The position numbers and the translations under genes are program-made. 54,387 nt of DNA from a virus, in IMG/VR virus record IMGVR_UViG_3300028610_002189, positions 1 through 54,387 of that record; one strand, written 5' to 3'. This document shows positions 7,212 to 13,429 of this stretch, piece by piece (positions within the stretch are counted from its first letter, which is position 1; every line of letters starts with the position of its first letter). The notes under the pieces were generated by a model that made no database searches, had not been told where the DNA came from, and saw only the letters and a program-made list of their open reading frames with translations.

Positions 7212-7622
7212 TTAATCCATTTTACGCATATCTTCCTTAGAGATTTCTATGCAGTCGATCTTTGACATATGATTTCCGAGAAAGATATGTATCCATGGTA
7301 AACTTATTCTTGGACACACACCACGCACAAGAGTATTTCCATTATTGTCCAAGTGTTTCCATACAGGAACATTGAACTTATTATATCCCCATCCATATTC
7401 AAATTTCTCAAATATTGAAATTGTGACTTTATAATGAGACTCGAAAAGATTAAAACCCTTTGGCATTCCAAGTAATATCTTACCAGCACCAGATATAACT
7501 GTTCCAGGACAATGTTTGCTACATCCAAAGTCAAGACCTTCTGCATAGCAAGAAGTATCACTACCACAAACACACCCAGGACATTGATATCTCTCTACTG
7601 CTTTCTTAATTTCTTCTTTCAA
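7212..7622 (-). CDS. Conserved phage Cys-rich hypothetical protein, 136 aa, TTG start
   Basis: The start is TTG with AAGGAGGATAAGAAA upstream. The N-terminal YQCPGCVCGSDTSC, then GCSKHCPGT and LLGMPKGFN, follow a pattern I recall from phage proteins of unknown function. About seven cysteines and one histidine in the first 40 residues suggest a metal-binding domain. The C-terminal 80 residues are beta-rich and aromatic. Confidence 0.6.
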   Translation of the reverse strand: MKEEIKKAVERYQCPGCVCGSDTSCYAEGLDFGCSKHCPGTVISGAGKILLGMPKGFNLFESHYKVTISIFEKFEYGWGYNKFNVPVWKHLDNNGNTLVRGVCPRISLPWIHIFLGNHMSKIDCIEISKEDMRKMD

Positions 7623-7646
7623 TTTCTTATCCTCCTTTTCTTTTAT

Positions 7647-7817
7647 TTAGAATAATATAGCTGCAATGGTCAAAAGGACAAAGAACATAAAGGTGGCAGT
7701 AAAAAGGAATATTTTCCTCGTTCGACTTATATCCTTTATCCCTTGCAATGAAAGTCCAACATATATTATAATCATACTGGAGAGGACTATAATGAGGGAA
7801 ATAAGTGGTGTTTTCAT
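7647..7817 (-). CDS. Small membrane protein, 56 aa, two TM spans (paralogue A)
   Basis: The ATG follows AAAGGAGTAAAAG. Two hydrophobic spans (about residues 4-23 and 37-55) flank a short basic loop. It is clearly related to the protein at 7951-8157: both begin M(K/E)T.(S/L)I(P/S)LII, share a basic loop with RKIF, end ILF, and have the same SD sequence. I infer a tandem duplication. The function is unknown; a holin-like or membrane-signalling role is possible. Confidence 0.65.
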   Translation of the reverse strand: MKTPLISLIIVLSSMIIIYVGLSLQGIKDISRTRKIFLFTATFMFFVLLTIAAILF

Positions 7818-7820
7818 CTT

Positions 7821-7925
7821 TTACTCCTTTCTTTCATCTGAAGTATTATCATATACTTCAAGATTATCTTCACACCCACCAATACAATCTTCACAGTCTA
7901 AACCTGTATTGCAAATGTATAGCAT
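7821..7925 (-). CDS. Small acidic Cys-rich peptide, 34 aa
   Basis: The ATG has AAGGAGGATATT upstream and the frame encodes 34 residues with a CNTGLDCEDCIGGC cluster. The stop overlaps the region giving the SD of the next gene. It sits between the two paralogous membrane-protein genes. It may bind a metal ion; nothing more can be said. Confidence 0.55.
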   Translation of the reverse strand: MLYICNTGLDCEDCIGGCEDNLEVYDNTSDERKE

Positions 7926-7950
7926 AATCTAATATCCTCCTTCCTTTCAA

Positions 7951-8157
7951 TTAGAATAATATAAATACAATGACCATAAATACAATGAATGTAATAACAG
8001 TAAGGATGAATATTTTTCTTCGGTGAACGTGATGGTGTTGTATTTGACTTCTATCTTTTATCTTTTGTGAGTAAAGCATAACATTTACTATAACCATGTA
8101 GAAGAGGATTACGATACATATAAAGGCTATAATGAGAGGAATGGATGATGTTTCCAT
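7951..8157 (-). CDS. Small membrane protein, 68 aa, two TM spans (paralogue B)
   Basis: The ATG follows AAAGGAGTAAAAG. Two hydrophobic spans (about 6-29 and 48-67) flank a basic, His-rich loop (QHHHVHRRK). It is the longer paralogue of 7647-7817. Upstream lies a 316-base gap holding repeated TAGAA motifs. Confidence 0.65.
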   Translation of the reverse strand: METSSIPLIIAFICIVILFYMVIVNVMLYSQKIKDRSQIQHHHVHRRKIFILTVITFIVFMVIVFILF

Positions 8158-8175
8158 CTTTTACTCCTTTCTTTT

Positions 8176-8391
8176 AAGGTTCTCAATAAGAAGTTTCTAA
8201 AAGAATTCAAGGTCTCAACAAGAAATATCTAAAAAGGACGAAAGAGTTGAGGTCCTCTAGAACACTTTCTAACTCTATAGAGTAGAAGCATTTCTAATCG
8301 AAATAGAAGTATTTCTTTTGAACTATACATAATCTTTACTATACCTCCTTAAGAGATGTAGTAGAAATGTTTCTATATACACTTTCTATAG
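8176..8391. repeat. Array of degenerate TAGAA(N4)TTCTA repeats in an intergenic gap
   Basis: Six or seven copies of a 14-bp imperfect inverted repeat lie at 8189-8199, 8221-8231, 8258-8271, 8283-8296, 8304-8317, 8362-8375 and, partly, 8378-8391. The first two belong to a longer degenerate direct repeat that starts near 8176 and 8209. The best copy, TAGAAATGTTTCTA, is symmetric apart from the centre. More copies occur up to 9996. This fills most of the 316-base gap at 8158-8473. It looks like a protein-binding array. Confidence 0.6.
8229..8330 (-). CDS. Doubtful 33-codon ORF inside the repeat array
   Basis: An ATG lies 13 bases downstream of GGAGG and opens 33 codons (MYSSKEILLFRLEMLLLYR). 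The spacing is long and the frame is made of the repeat motif itself. It could equally be noncoding. Confidence 0.2.
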   Translation of the reverse strand: MYSSKEILLFRLEMLLLYRVRKCSRGPQLFRPF

Positions 8392-8473
8392 ACATATGTA
8401 ATTTCAAGAGTTCATACTGAACAAGGGAAAGTGCTATGTTGCATACATACGGTTATACCATTGTATAGAAGTT

Positions 8474-8674
8474 CTACATATCTTCTACTAACTTTTCCAT
8501 TAGTTTTATAATCTCACTATCGTTTTCTATAATTCTAATCATTATATCTTTTGTTGTTGTTGGTTTATGATGCATTGCAAGTCGTAAGATCTCTATCTGA
8601 GCACGATTATTTTGAGACTGTAAAAACTGGACTTTGCTGAGAAGAATATTAGCTTCACCTATTTTATATTTCAT
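8474..8674 (-). CDS. Hypothetical helical protein, 66 aa (paralogue of 8685-8888)
   Basis: The ATG has AAAGGAGG upstream. It aligns end to end with the next protein: A.IL.K.Q.L..QN......I.RLA..H.....KD..I.I.EN...IIKL. Both are predicted coiled helices, possibly forming dimers. Function unknown. Confidence 0.65.
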   Translation of the reverse strand: MKYKIGEANILLSKVQFLQSQNNRAQIEILRLAMHHKPTTTKDIMIRIIENDSEIIKLMEKLVEDM

Positions 8675-8684
8675 AAATCCTCCT

Positions 8685-8888
8685 TTAGAAATATTTCTGT
8701 TGCTCTTTAAATAACTCTGTTCTTAGTTTTATAATCTTAGCAACATTCTCCTCAATTTTGATCAATCTATCTTTTATAGGTGATGATGCATGTGCTTTCG
8801 CAAGTCTTTCTATGTTTACCCAATGGTGATCATTTTGAGTTTTAAGAGACTGAATTTTATTGAGGATAGCATCAGATTTGCTTATCAT
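8685..8888 (-). CDS. Hypothetical helical protein, 67 aa (paralogue of 8474-8674)
   Basis: The ATG has AGGAGGTACT upstream. It is the tandem paralogue of the following gene. Its stop codon lies inside a TAGAAATATTTCT inverted repeat, and its leader contains a second copy (8916-8929). Confidence 0.65.
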   Translation of the reverse strand: MISKSDAILNKIQSLKTQNDHHWVNIERLAKAHASSPIKDRLIKIEENVAKIIKLRTELFKEQQKYF

Positions 8889-8915
8889 AGTACCTCCTTC
8901 TTAATAACCTCTCTG

Positions 8916-8929
8916 TAGAAACATTTCTA
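8916..8929. repeat. TAGAAACATTTCTA inverted repeat
   Basis: This copy has perfect arms and sits at the end of the 8927-9154 gene, in the leader of 8685-8888. About 30 bases around it are nearly identical to the region around 9180. Confidence 0.7.
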
Positions 8930-9154
8930 TTTTGTCTCTTGAAAGAGTTGAACTAAATTAAAGTTTATTGTATCTACCACTATGATGAATATTATATGAC
9001 CACAACCCTTACAATAAAAGATCTCTAATGCAGTATCTTTCTTGAAAAAAGGAACTTCAGGAAATAGTTCTATTCCACTTTCCTTGTCTATGAAGTCACT
9101 TTCACTCTTACCATAATAGTACTCTTTTTTACAGGTCTTACAGATTACTATCAT
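8927..9154 (-). CDS. Zinc-ribbon-like protein, 75 aa
   Basis: The ATG has AAGGAGGTTAAT upstream. CKTC at residues 5-8 and CKGC at about 48-51 form a two-knuckle zinc-ribbon pattern. The C-terminal third is hydrophobic (HIIFIIVVDTI). Function unknown; nucleic-acid binding is possible. Confidence 0.6.
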   Translation of the reverse strand: MIVICKTCKKEYYYGKSESDFIDKESGIELFPEVPFFKKDTALEIFYCKGCGHIIFIIVVDTINFNLVQLFQETK

Positions 9155-9164
9155 ATTAACCTCC

Positions 9165-9497
9165 TTAATAACCTCTTTGTAGAAACATTTCTTTTCTTCT
9201 TTTTGTTAATTCTATCTTTATTAAGTACTCTTTGGGCCATTCAGACTCAACAAGGTACTCTCTACATACCTCTACTACTCTTTTGAGGGGTAAGTATGAA
9301 TATTTGACTTGGAGTCCTTGAGCGAGTATTTTAGCCTTCTGATCACGCATTTCCTCTATCACCGCTAACTTAAACTCATATGGAAATATTTCTTCTCCTT
9401 CTTTTGCCCTGACTATATCTTTATCTATTGTTTCTCTTGTCCTATGTATGAATGTGCCAAACAAAGTGCATTGTTCTCTTACTCTTTGCCAATTCAT
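9165..9497 (-). CDS. Hypothetical basic helical protein, 110 aa
   Basis: The ATG has AAGGAGGTATT upstream. The protein is helical, rich in Arg, Lys and Glu, and ends KRRKEMFLQRGY. The 3' end carries a TAGAAACATTTCT copy as coding sequence (9180-9192). No family recognised. It is the first gene after the long gap at 9498-10102. Confidence 0.6.
   Translation of the reverse strand: MNWQRVREQCTLFGTFIHRTRETIDKDIVRAKEGEEIFPYEFKLAVIEEMRDQKAKILAQGLQVKYSYLPLKRVVEVCREYLVESEWPKEYLIKIELTKRRKEMFLQRGY
9180..9192. repeat. TAGAAACATTTCT repeat copy
   Basis: This copy lies at the 3' end of the gene at 9165-9497 and leads into the SD of the next gene. The surrounding CTTAATAACCTCT context is shared with the copy at 8916. 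Confidence 0.65.
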
Positions 9498-9571
9498 TTA
9501 ATACCTCCTTGGCTATTGTTTGGTAGAAGTGGTTATTGCCCTTTGCCCTACATATATGCAGTTTATATGCC

Positions 9572-9583
9572 ATGTATATACAT
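9572..9583. promoter_or_regulatory. ATGTATATACAT palindrome
   Basis: A perfect 12-bp palindrome in the gap upstream of the gene at 9165-9497. It belongs to the TGTATATACA family. Confidence 0.4.
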
Positions 9584-9720
9584 AGAGTTTACATTTGTAA
9601 GTTGCTGTATATATAACATAAAATAATATCTATTTATACATATGTCTTTAGATGTTAGTAAAAGTGTGTTGTTTTATATACATGAGTGTGTTAATAATAA
9701 CACAAGAGGTTTATAAGTTG

Positions 9721-9732
9721 TTGTATATACAA
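9721..9732. promoter_or_regulatory. TTGTATATACAA palindrome
   Basis: A perfect 12-bp palindrome with the same core as 1985-1996. It lies 26 bases (start to start) before a related 14-bp palindrome. Confidence 0.4.
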
Positions 9733-9746
9733 GGTTTAGAGGCAGG

Positions 9747-9760
9747 TGTGTATATACACA
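9747..9760. promoter_or_regulatory. TGTGTATATACACA palindrome
   Basis: A perfect 14-bp palindrome. The start-to-start distance of 26 bases from the site at 9721 is close to two and a half helical turns. Confidence 0.4.
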
Positions 9761-9982
9761 GACTATATCAAAATATACACAGTCTATAGAGGTATTGTAA
9801 GGGTTAAAACAGGGTATAAGGTTGTTAATAAAGGGAAGTGTTATGGATATGTTTCTGTTGGAGATATATATCTATCTCTTTTTGATACACTAATGGGGCG
9901 TAGTCTTGTTAGAGGTGGAAGTATATCTATGTGGGGGAGATTCTACAAAGTAGCTCATACGTCAGGATCTGCGTGTACGAAG

Positions 9983-9996
9983 TAGAAACATATCTA
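9983..9996. repeat. TAGAAACATATCTA repeat copy
   Basis: This is the most distal recognised copy of the TAGAAA-N2-TTTCTA family, with one arm mismatch. It lies 3' of the basic-protein gene at 10103-10633. Confidence 0.5.
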
Positions 9997-10102
9997 GAAG
10001 CTCCCTATGAGCGGAGCAGACCAGTAGGGCGTAGTCAGTTTTTGAGGTTAAGTGCTATCTAGAGGTTATAATCTTATAGAGTTATTTTATGTTAATCTAT
10101 AT

Positions 10103-10633
10103 CTACGCTGTTGCTACAGCTACCTTAGTTTTAGAACCCTTCTTAGTCTTACGAGTTCTTATTTCAGCTTTGAGTGCTTTTTCTTCTTTAGCAATCTTAG
10201 CCTTTTTAGATTTCATGTTCTTAAGCTTGTCTTTTGTAGTTTTCTTAGCTATCTTAGTCTTACTCCAACAAGGAGCTTTTTCTGTACCATATACGTCTTT
10301 TGAAAAATCATACATGGTCTTCTTACTTTTAATACGAGCAAGAATAGCTTTCTTCAGCACAACTATGGGTATATCAAACTGAAGCCATGTCATATGGAAG
10401 GCTTGTGCTGCTTTCTTACCATACTTCGTAGCTTCTTTTGGTAATGCATCTACCGGCATGGTAATCTTCACAAGACCAGTAGATCCTTTCTTGCTAATTC
10501 CAACTTGTACTTCTTTAGTCTTTGAATTAACAAGTTGATTCCCATCTCTTGCAAGATGATGTGTTTTGACATTAGCTTTGGCTATCTCTGATAATAACTT
10601 TGCTGCTCTTCTTCTTGCTTCTTTCTGATTCAT
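10103..10633 (-). CDS. Lysine-rich basic protein, 176 aa (paralogue of 12547-13089)
   Basis: The ATG has AGGGAGGTAAC upstream. A globular core at about residues 10-115 (HHLARDGN, VQVGISKKG, AAQAFHMTWLQFD, KAILARIK, APCW) is followed by a basic tail of about 60 residues. It aligns along its whole length with the third-start product of the gene at 12547-13380 and shares the QAxHMT/ILARI/APC core with 860-1423. The shape suggests a DNA- or RNA-binding phage protein. No experimental role is known to me. Confidence 0.65.
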   Translation of the reverse strand: MNQKEARRRAAKLLSEIAKANVKTHHLARDGNQLVNSKTKEVQVGISKKGSTGLVKITMPVDALPKEATKYGKKAAQAFHMTWLQFDIPIVVLKKAILARIKSKKTMYDFSKDVYGTEKAPCWSKTKIAKKTTKDKLKNMKSKKAKIAKEEKALKAEIRTRKTKKGSKTKVAVATA

Positions 10634-10634
10634 G

Positions 10635-10961
10635 TTACCTCCCTAGCATTTTTCTAATAAGATTATTGAATCTTGGACCTCTATCATAACCACAACGGCT
10701 ATGATAATCACATTTCATACCAGTACTAGCATCAAGATAATGCATAATGTCTTGATCAAACTGGTCTAGTACTTCATGTTCTTCTTTTACAAAGGGTCTG
10801 CTTTTAGGTTTAGATTCTTGACATCTTACATCTCCAGTCTTTAATACTATCCAATATAGTGTCCTCTTATCTTTTTTAGGAAAATGCACCTCCCATTCTT
10901 CTGTATCTAATAATTCCTCTGCATCCATTGTTTCAAAATTAAAAACTTTAGCTTTATTCAT
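10635..10961 (-). CDS. Hypothetical protein, 108 aa
   Basis: The ATG has AAAAGGAG upstream, supplied by the joint element at 10965-11010. The protein is acidic at the N-terminus with a Cys/His/Arg-rich C-terminus (MKCDYHSRCGYDRG). Function unknown. Confidence 0.6.
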   Translation of the reverse strand: MNKAKVFNFETMDAEELLDTEEWEVHFPKKDKRTLYWIVLKTGDVRCQESKPKSRPFVKEEHEVLDQFDQDIMHYLDASTGMKCDYHSRCGYDRGPRFNNLIRKMLGR

Positions 10962-10964
10962 TTA

Positions 10965-11010
10965 TCTCCTTTTAGGTAGTTTAATGACATACCTAGGTCT
11001 TTGAGGTTAG
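10965..11010 (-). repeat. Stop-to-start joint element, copy A
   Basis: This 46-base segment runs from the TAA of the upstream gene (11007-11345 frame) to the SD of 10635-10961. It is nearly identical to 13384-13429 and related to the copies at 11382 and 11961. A conserved ACCTxGGTATG...ACTACCTA could form a small hairpin upstream of the SD. Confidence 0.75.
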
Positions 11011-11339
11011 ATGTTTATAACAAACGTATCATTATACTTTACAATCTCATGTCTTTCACCTGTTGACCAGTAAATATGTTCTTCACATATTCCAGTTGGG
11101 TTCTTATCTTTTGAGCATTGTACATATAATGTTGTCCATCCTATGCTGTCAAAATGTGATATGTTTACCATAGCTACACATATTTGACAAAGTTCGTTAA
11201 CTTTATCTTCCCAACCTGAATAGATCTTATTAGTTAAAGGATTAGAGAATATATTATGCAGTATACTACACATCTCTTCTTCGTCGTCAGCAGTTTCTAT
11301 CGTTACTTCTGTTTCATCATCAAGATTAAATGTTCCCAC
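11007..11339 (-). CDS. Hypothetical acidic Cys-containing protein, 110 aa
   Basis: The GTG at 11339 is chosen because GGAG lies six bases upstream of it; the ATG two codons earlier abuts the SD with no spacing. The protein is acidic and has a pattern of cysteines (C...C..C, C, C) in its second half. Function unknown. Confidence 0.55.
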   Translation of the reverse strand: MGTFNLDDETEVTIETADDEEEMCSILHNIFSNPLTNKIYSGWEDKVNELCQICVAMVNISHFDSIGWTTLYVQCSKDKNPTGICEEHIYWSTGERHEIVKYNDTFVINI

Positions 11340-11381
11340 TTTCATCTCCTTTCTTCATCAAATAACAGAATTGTTTTATTT

Positions 11382-11417
11382 GAGCAGTTTAATGTCTTGC
11401 CCAGGACTCTAAGGTTA
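11382..11417 (-). repeat. Stop-to-start joint element, copy B
   Basis: This copy starts with the TAA of the gene at 11415-11705 and carries CCTTAGAGTCCTGGGCAAGA like copy C. Unlike the others it is separated from the next SD by about 35 unrelated bases. Confidence 0.7.
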
Positions 11418-11705
11418 ACTTACTTCGTCAAGCAATACTTCAGCTTTCTTTAACAAGTTAGGAAGTTTCTTACTTATTTTCTTGAAATCTTCGCCTATAA
11501 GCCTTGGCATCTTTGAGGTTGTAATAGTGTCTTTAGAGTTTTCAGCACCGTACTTTGTTTGCTCAATGTTTATTGCAACCTTTGGCATACCATTTCCATA
11601 TTTCATTATTCTTACAACTATAGCTTGAAACTGTTGACCATCATCAACTAACACTATCTTGCCTACTTTCTTTAACTCCTTGTCTTTTTTGCTACTGTAA
11701 GCCAT
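11415..11705 (-). CDS. Hypothetical basic protein, 96 aa
   Basis: The ATG has AGGAGGTAAATAAC upstream. The N-terminal part looks beta-barrel-like (KIVLVDDGQQFQAIVVRIMK) and the C-terminal part is a Lys-rich helix. An OB-like or single-strand-binding fold is conceivable but not shown. Confidence 0.6.
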   Translation of the reverse strand: MAYSSKKDKELKKVGKIVLVDDGQQFQAIVVRIMKYGNGMPKVAINIEQTKYGAENSKDTITTSKMPRLIGEDFKKISKKLPNLLKKAEVLLDEVS

Positions 11706-11717
11706 GTTATTTACCTC

Positions 11718-11957
11718 CTAATATTTAAGGGTACGGTTATCTATATTTTTATCGGCGAGTATAAATCCTATTTCACTACGAACTTTTCTTAGTTTTTCAC
11801 AGATTGTCTTATATTTCTTCTGTAAACTATGAGTTTTGTGTATTAGATGTACAGGTCTACATACTATGCTGTTGTAGACTTTTTGTGCTTGGCATCTTAA
11901 ACTTCTAGCTTTCCTACATAAGTCATCTAATTTTGCTCTTACATTATTTTTATTCAT
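11718..11957 (-). CDS. Hypothetical basic helical protein, 79 aa
   Basis: The ATG has AAAGGAG upstream. The protein is strongly basic and helical with five cysteines. The SD belongs to joint element copy C. Function unknown. Confidence 0.6.
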   Translation of the reverse strand: MNKNNVRAKLDDLCRKARSLRCQAQKVYNSIVCRPVHLIHKTHSLQKKYKTICEKLRKVRSEIGFILADKNIDNRTLKY

Positions 11958-11960
11958 ACT

Positions 11961-12006
11961 TTCTCCTTTAGGCAGTTTAGTGTCTTACCCAGGACTCTAA
12001 GGTTAG
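11961..12006 (-). repeat. Stop-to-start joint element, copy C
   Basis: This copy begins with the TAA of the gene at 12003-12290 and ends with the AAAGGAG SD of 11718-11957. It is closest in sequence to copy B. Confidence 0.75.
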
Positions 12007-12290
12007 GCTACTTCATTAGGCCAAGTGCATATGCAATAATAATTCTTTTTTACTTCAGGATTATGAGGTATTGGACTTTGAAACACTATCTTATTACTGA
12101 AATTACATTTATAGTCACCTGCTGGATCCAGTTTGTCTATTGTCCTACAACTCATTGGAATTCCATCTTCTATTTCTCTTGGGTCTTCAGCCATTATAGG
12201 ACAGTGCCAGTCATCTTTTGGAATGTGCCTTATTTCGCTATTATGTGTTTCCATTAATACATGAACATATCTAAACTCGCCATATTTCAT
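12003..12290 (-). CDS. Hypothetical Cys/His-containing protein, 95 aa
   Basis: The ATG has AAAAGGAGG upstream and overlaps the stop of the preceding gene (TTATGA). CPIMAEDP...CRTIDKL resembles CPMAGEDG...CMFIDEL in the protein at 13426-13689, so the two may be distant paralogues. Cysteines and histidines suggest metal binding. Confidence 0.6.
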   Translation of the reverse strand: MKYGEFRYVHVLMETHNSEIRHIPKDDWHCPIMAEDPREIEDGIPMSCRTIDKLDPAGDYKCNFSNKIVFQSPIPHNPEVKKNYYCICTWPNEVA

Positions 12291-12493
12291 AATTCCTCCT
12301 TTTGTAGTTCAGTCTCTCTAAATTCATGAAAAGAAGTTTGGACAACTGGAATCTCTTCTCTATATTCACATTCTGGTACTAAACAAACTAACATTACTCT
12401 TACTGCGACTCCATAACGGATAGCAGTCCCTTTTACAACTACATTTTCTTCATCACATTTTTTGCACCTAATTGTGAATCCATCTATTTTCAT
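12287..12493 (-). CDS. Zinc-ribbon-like protein, 68 aa
   Basis: The ATG has AAAAGGAGG upstream. CKKC at residues 10-13 and CLVPEC at about 37-42 give a four-Cys ribbon. The gene overlaps the next start by four bases. Function unknown. Confidence 0.65.
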   Translation of the reverse strand: MKIDGFTIRCKKCDEENVVVKGTAIRYGVAVRVMLVCLVPECEYREEIPVVQTSFHEFRETELQKEEL

Positions 12494-12515
12494 AATTCCT
12501 CCTTTTGTGGGTTAA

Positions 12516-12536
12516 GGGGGAGCATTTAACTCCCCC
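12516..12536 (-). terminator. Stem-loop after the basic-protein gene
   Basis: A 7-bp GGGGGAG/CTCCCCC stem with a 7-base loop follows the stop of the gene at 12547-13380. No U-tract follows on the minus strand, so it may act as a processing or stability element rather than a full terminator. Confidence 0.45.
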
Positions 12537-12546
12537 CATAGATTAA

Positions 12547-13089
12547 CTAGACAGTCGCTGGAGCTGTTTTTATACCTTTAACTACCTTTGCACCTTTTTT
12601 GGCTTTACGGTTCTTGATTTCGGCTTTAAGTGCTTTCTCCTCATCAGCAATTTTAGCCCTCTTGGTTTTTATATCTTTAAGCTTATCCTCTACACTTTTC
12701 TTGACTGAACTTACCTTATTCCAGCAAGGAGCGTCTTTTGTACCGTATACATCCTCTGCAAATTCGTACATTGTTTTATTATTTTTGATTCTTGCAAGAA
12801 TAGCTTTCTTAAGGCTATTTCTTGAAATGTCGAACTGCAACCATGTCATATGGAAAGCTTGTGCTGCTTTCTTACCATGTTCTGCTACTTCTCTAGGAAG
12901 CACTCCTAATGGCATGGTAACTTTGACAAGTCCAGTACCGCCTTTCTTAGAAATGCCTACCTGAACCTCTCCAGTCTTGCTGTTAATTAACCAGTTTCCA
13001 TCTCTTCCAATGTGATGAGTCTTAGCATTAGCTTTGGCAACCTCTGCTAACACTTCTTTAGCCATTTTACGGGCCTTAGTGTGATTCAT
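12547..13089 (-). CDS. Internal-start product of the basic-protein gene, 180 aa
   Basis: This start (MNHTKARKMAKEVL) has an ideal SD and matches the start of the paralogue (MNQKEARRRAAKLL) position for position. It is probably the ancestral gene start. Confidence 0.55.
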   Translation of the reverse strand: MNHTKARKMAKEVLAEVAKANAKTHHIGRDGNWLINSKTGEVQVGISKKGGTGLVKVTMPLGVLPREVAEHGKKAAQAFHMTWLQFDISRNSLKKAILARIKNNKTMYEFAEDVYGTKDAPCWNKVSSVKKSVEDKLKDIKTKRAKIADEEKALKAEIKNRKAKKGAKVVKGIKTAPATV

Positions 13090-13380
13090 GTTTTCCTCCT
13101 TTTTGGATGATTTGGTGTTAATTTTAGCAGGTTTTGTGCTATTTGCAACCTTTTTGGTTGAGGTTTCTACATTTTTGACCTTCTTTGCTTGCTTTCGCAC
13201 ACCTTTTAAGGCTTTTCGTGGTTTTGGACTCTTTCGGTCGTCAATAATAACAACTTCTCCGGCTTTGTTCAATATTTCATTCTTTTCCACAATGTTTCCT
13301 CCTTTTTCGTTGTTTTTAGCTGTTTTTTCCTCTTTTTCATTAACCTTCTCCAACTTGCTTCTTAGTGCATTTAAGCTCAT
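12547..13380 (-). CDS. Lysine-rich basic protein, 277 aa, with two further in-frame SD-preceded starts
   Basis: The outer ATG at 13380 has AAAGGAGG upstream. A GTG at 13290 (codon 31) is preceded by AAAGGAGGAAACATT, and an ATG at 13089 (codon 98) by AAAGGAGGAAAAC. The last start gives a 180-aa product collinear with the 176-aa paralogue at 10103-10633. The first 97 codons form a low-complexity basic extension absent from that paralogue. The core contains HHIGRDGN, VQVGISKKG, AAQAFHMTWLQFD and KAILARIK; the tail is Lys/Ala-rich. I infer a nucleic-acid-binding family. Up to three nested products may be made, or the frame may be a fusion of genes that lost their stops. Confidence 0.65.
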   Translation of the reverse strand: MSLNALRSKLEKVNEKEEKTAKNNEKGGNIVEKNEILNKAGEVVIIDDRKSPKPRKALKGVRKQAKKVKNVETSTKKVANSTKPAKINTKSSKKEENMNHTKARKMAKEVLAEVAKANAKTHHIGRDGNWLINSKTGEVQVGISKKGGTGLVKVTMPLGVLPREVAEHGKKAAQAFHMTWLQFDISRNSLKKAILARIKNNKTMYEFAEDVYGTKDAPCWNKVSSVKKSVEDKLKDIKTKRAKIADEEKALKAEIKNRKAKKGAKVVKGIKTAPATV

Positions 13381-13383
13381 ATT

Positions 13384-13429
13384 CCTCCTTTTAGGTAGTT
13401 TAATGACATACCCAGGTCTTTAAGATTAG
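13384..13429 (-). repeat. Stop-to-start joint element, copy D
   Basis: This copy begins with the TAA of the gene at 13426-13689 and ends with the SD of the 277-aa gene. It differs from copy A at only a few positions although the flanking genes are unrelated. Confidence 0.75.

Larger units (their letters stand above)
9498..10102. other. 605-base intergenic region with palindromes, no convincing gene
   Basis: The region holds three TGTATATACA-type palindromes, a direct repeat TAAGTTG(C/T)TGTATATA at about 9599 and 9716, one TAGAAACATATCTA copy (9983-9996), and two GGGCGTAGTC strings (9897 and 10027). A plus-strand 79-codon frame from a GTG at 9746 lacks a clear SD. I read the region as a control region upstream of the leftward gene at 9165-9497; a small RNA cannot be excluded. 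Confidence 0.5.

Noticed and set aside
9746-9985. Plus-strand 79-codon frame starting with GTG
   Set aside because: No clear SD, its start lies within a palindrome, and all neighbours are on the minus strand. Kept as noncoding control region.
9880-10050. Possible tRNA or structured RNA near the GGGCGTAGTC strings
   Set aside because: I could not fold a cloverleaf with matching acceptor and anticodon stems; only a weak 5-bp hairpin is seen.
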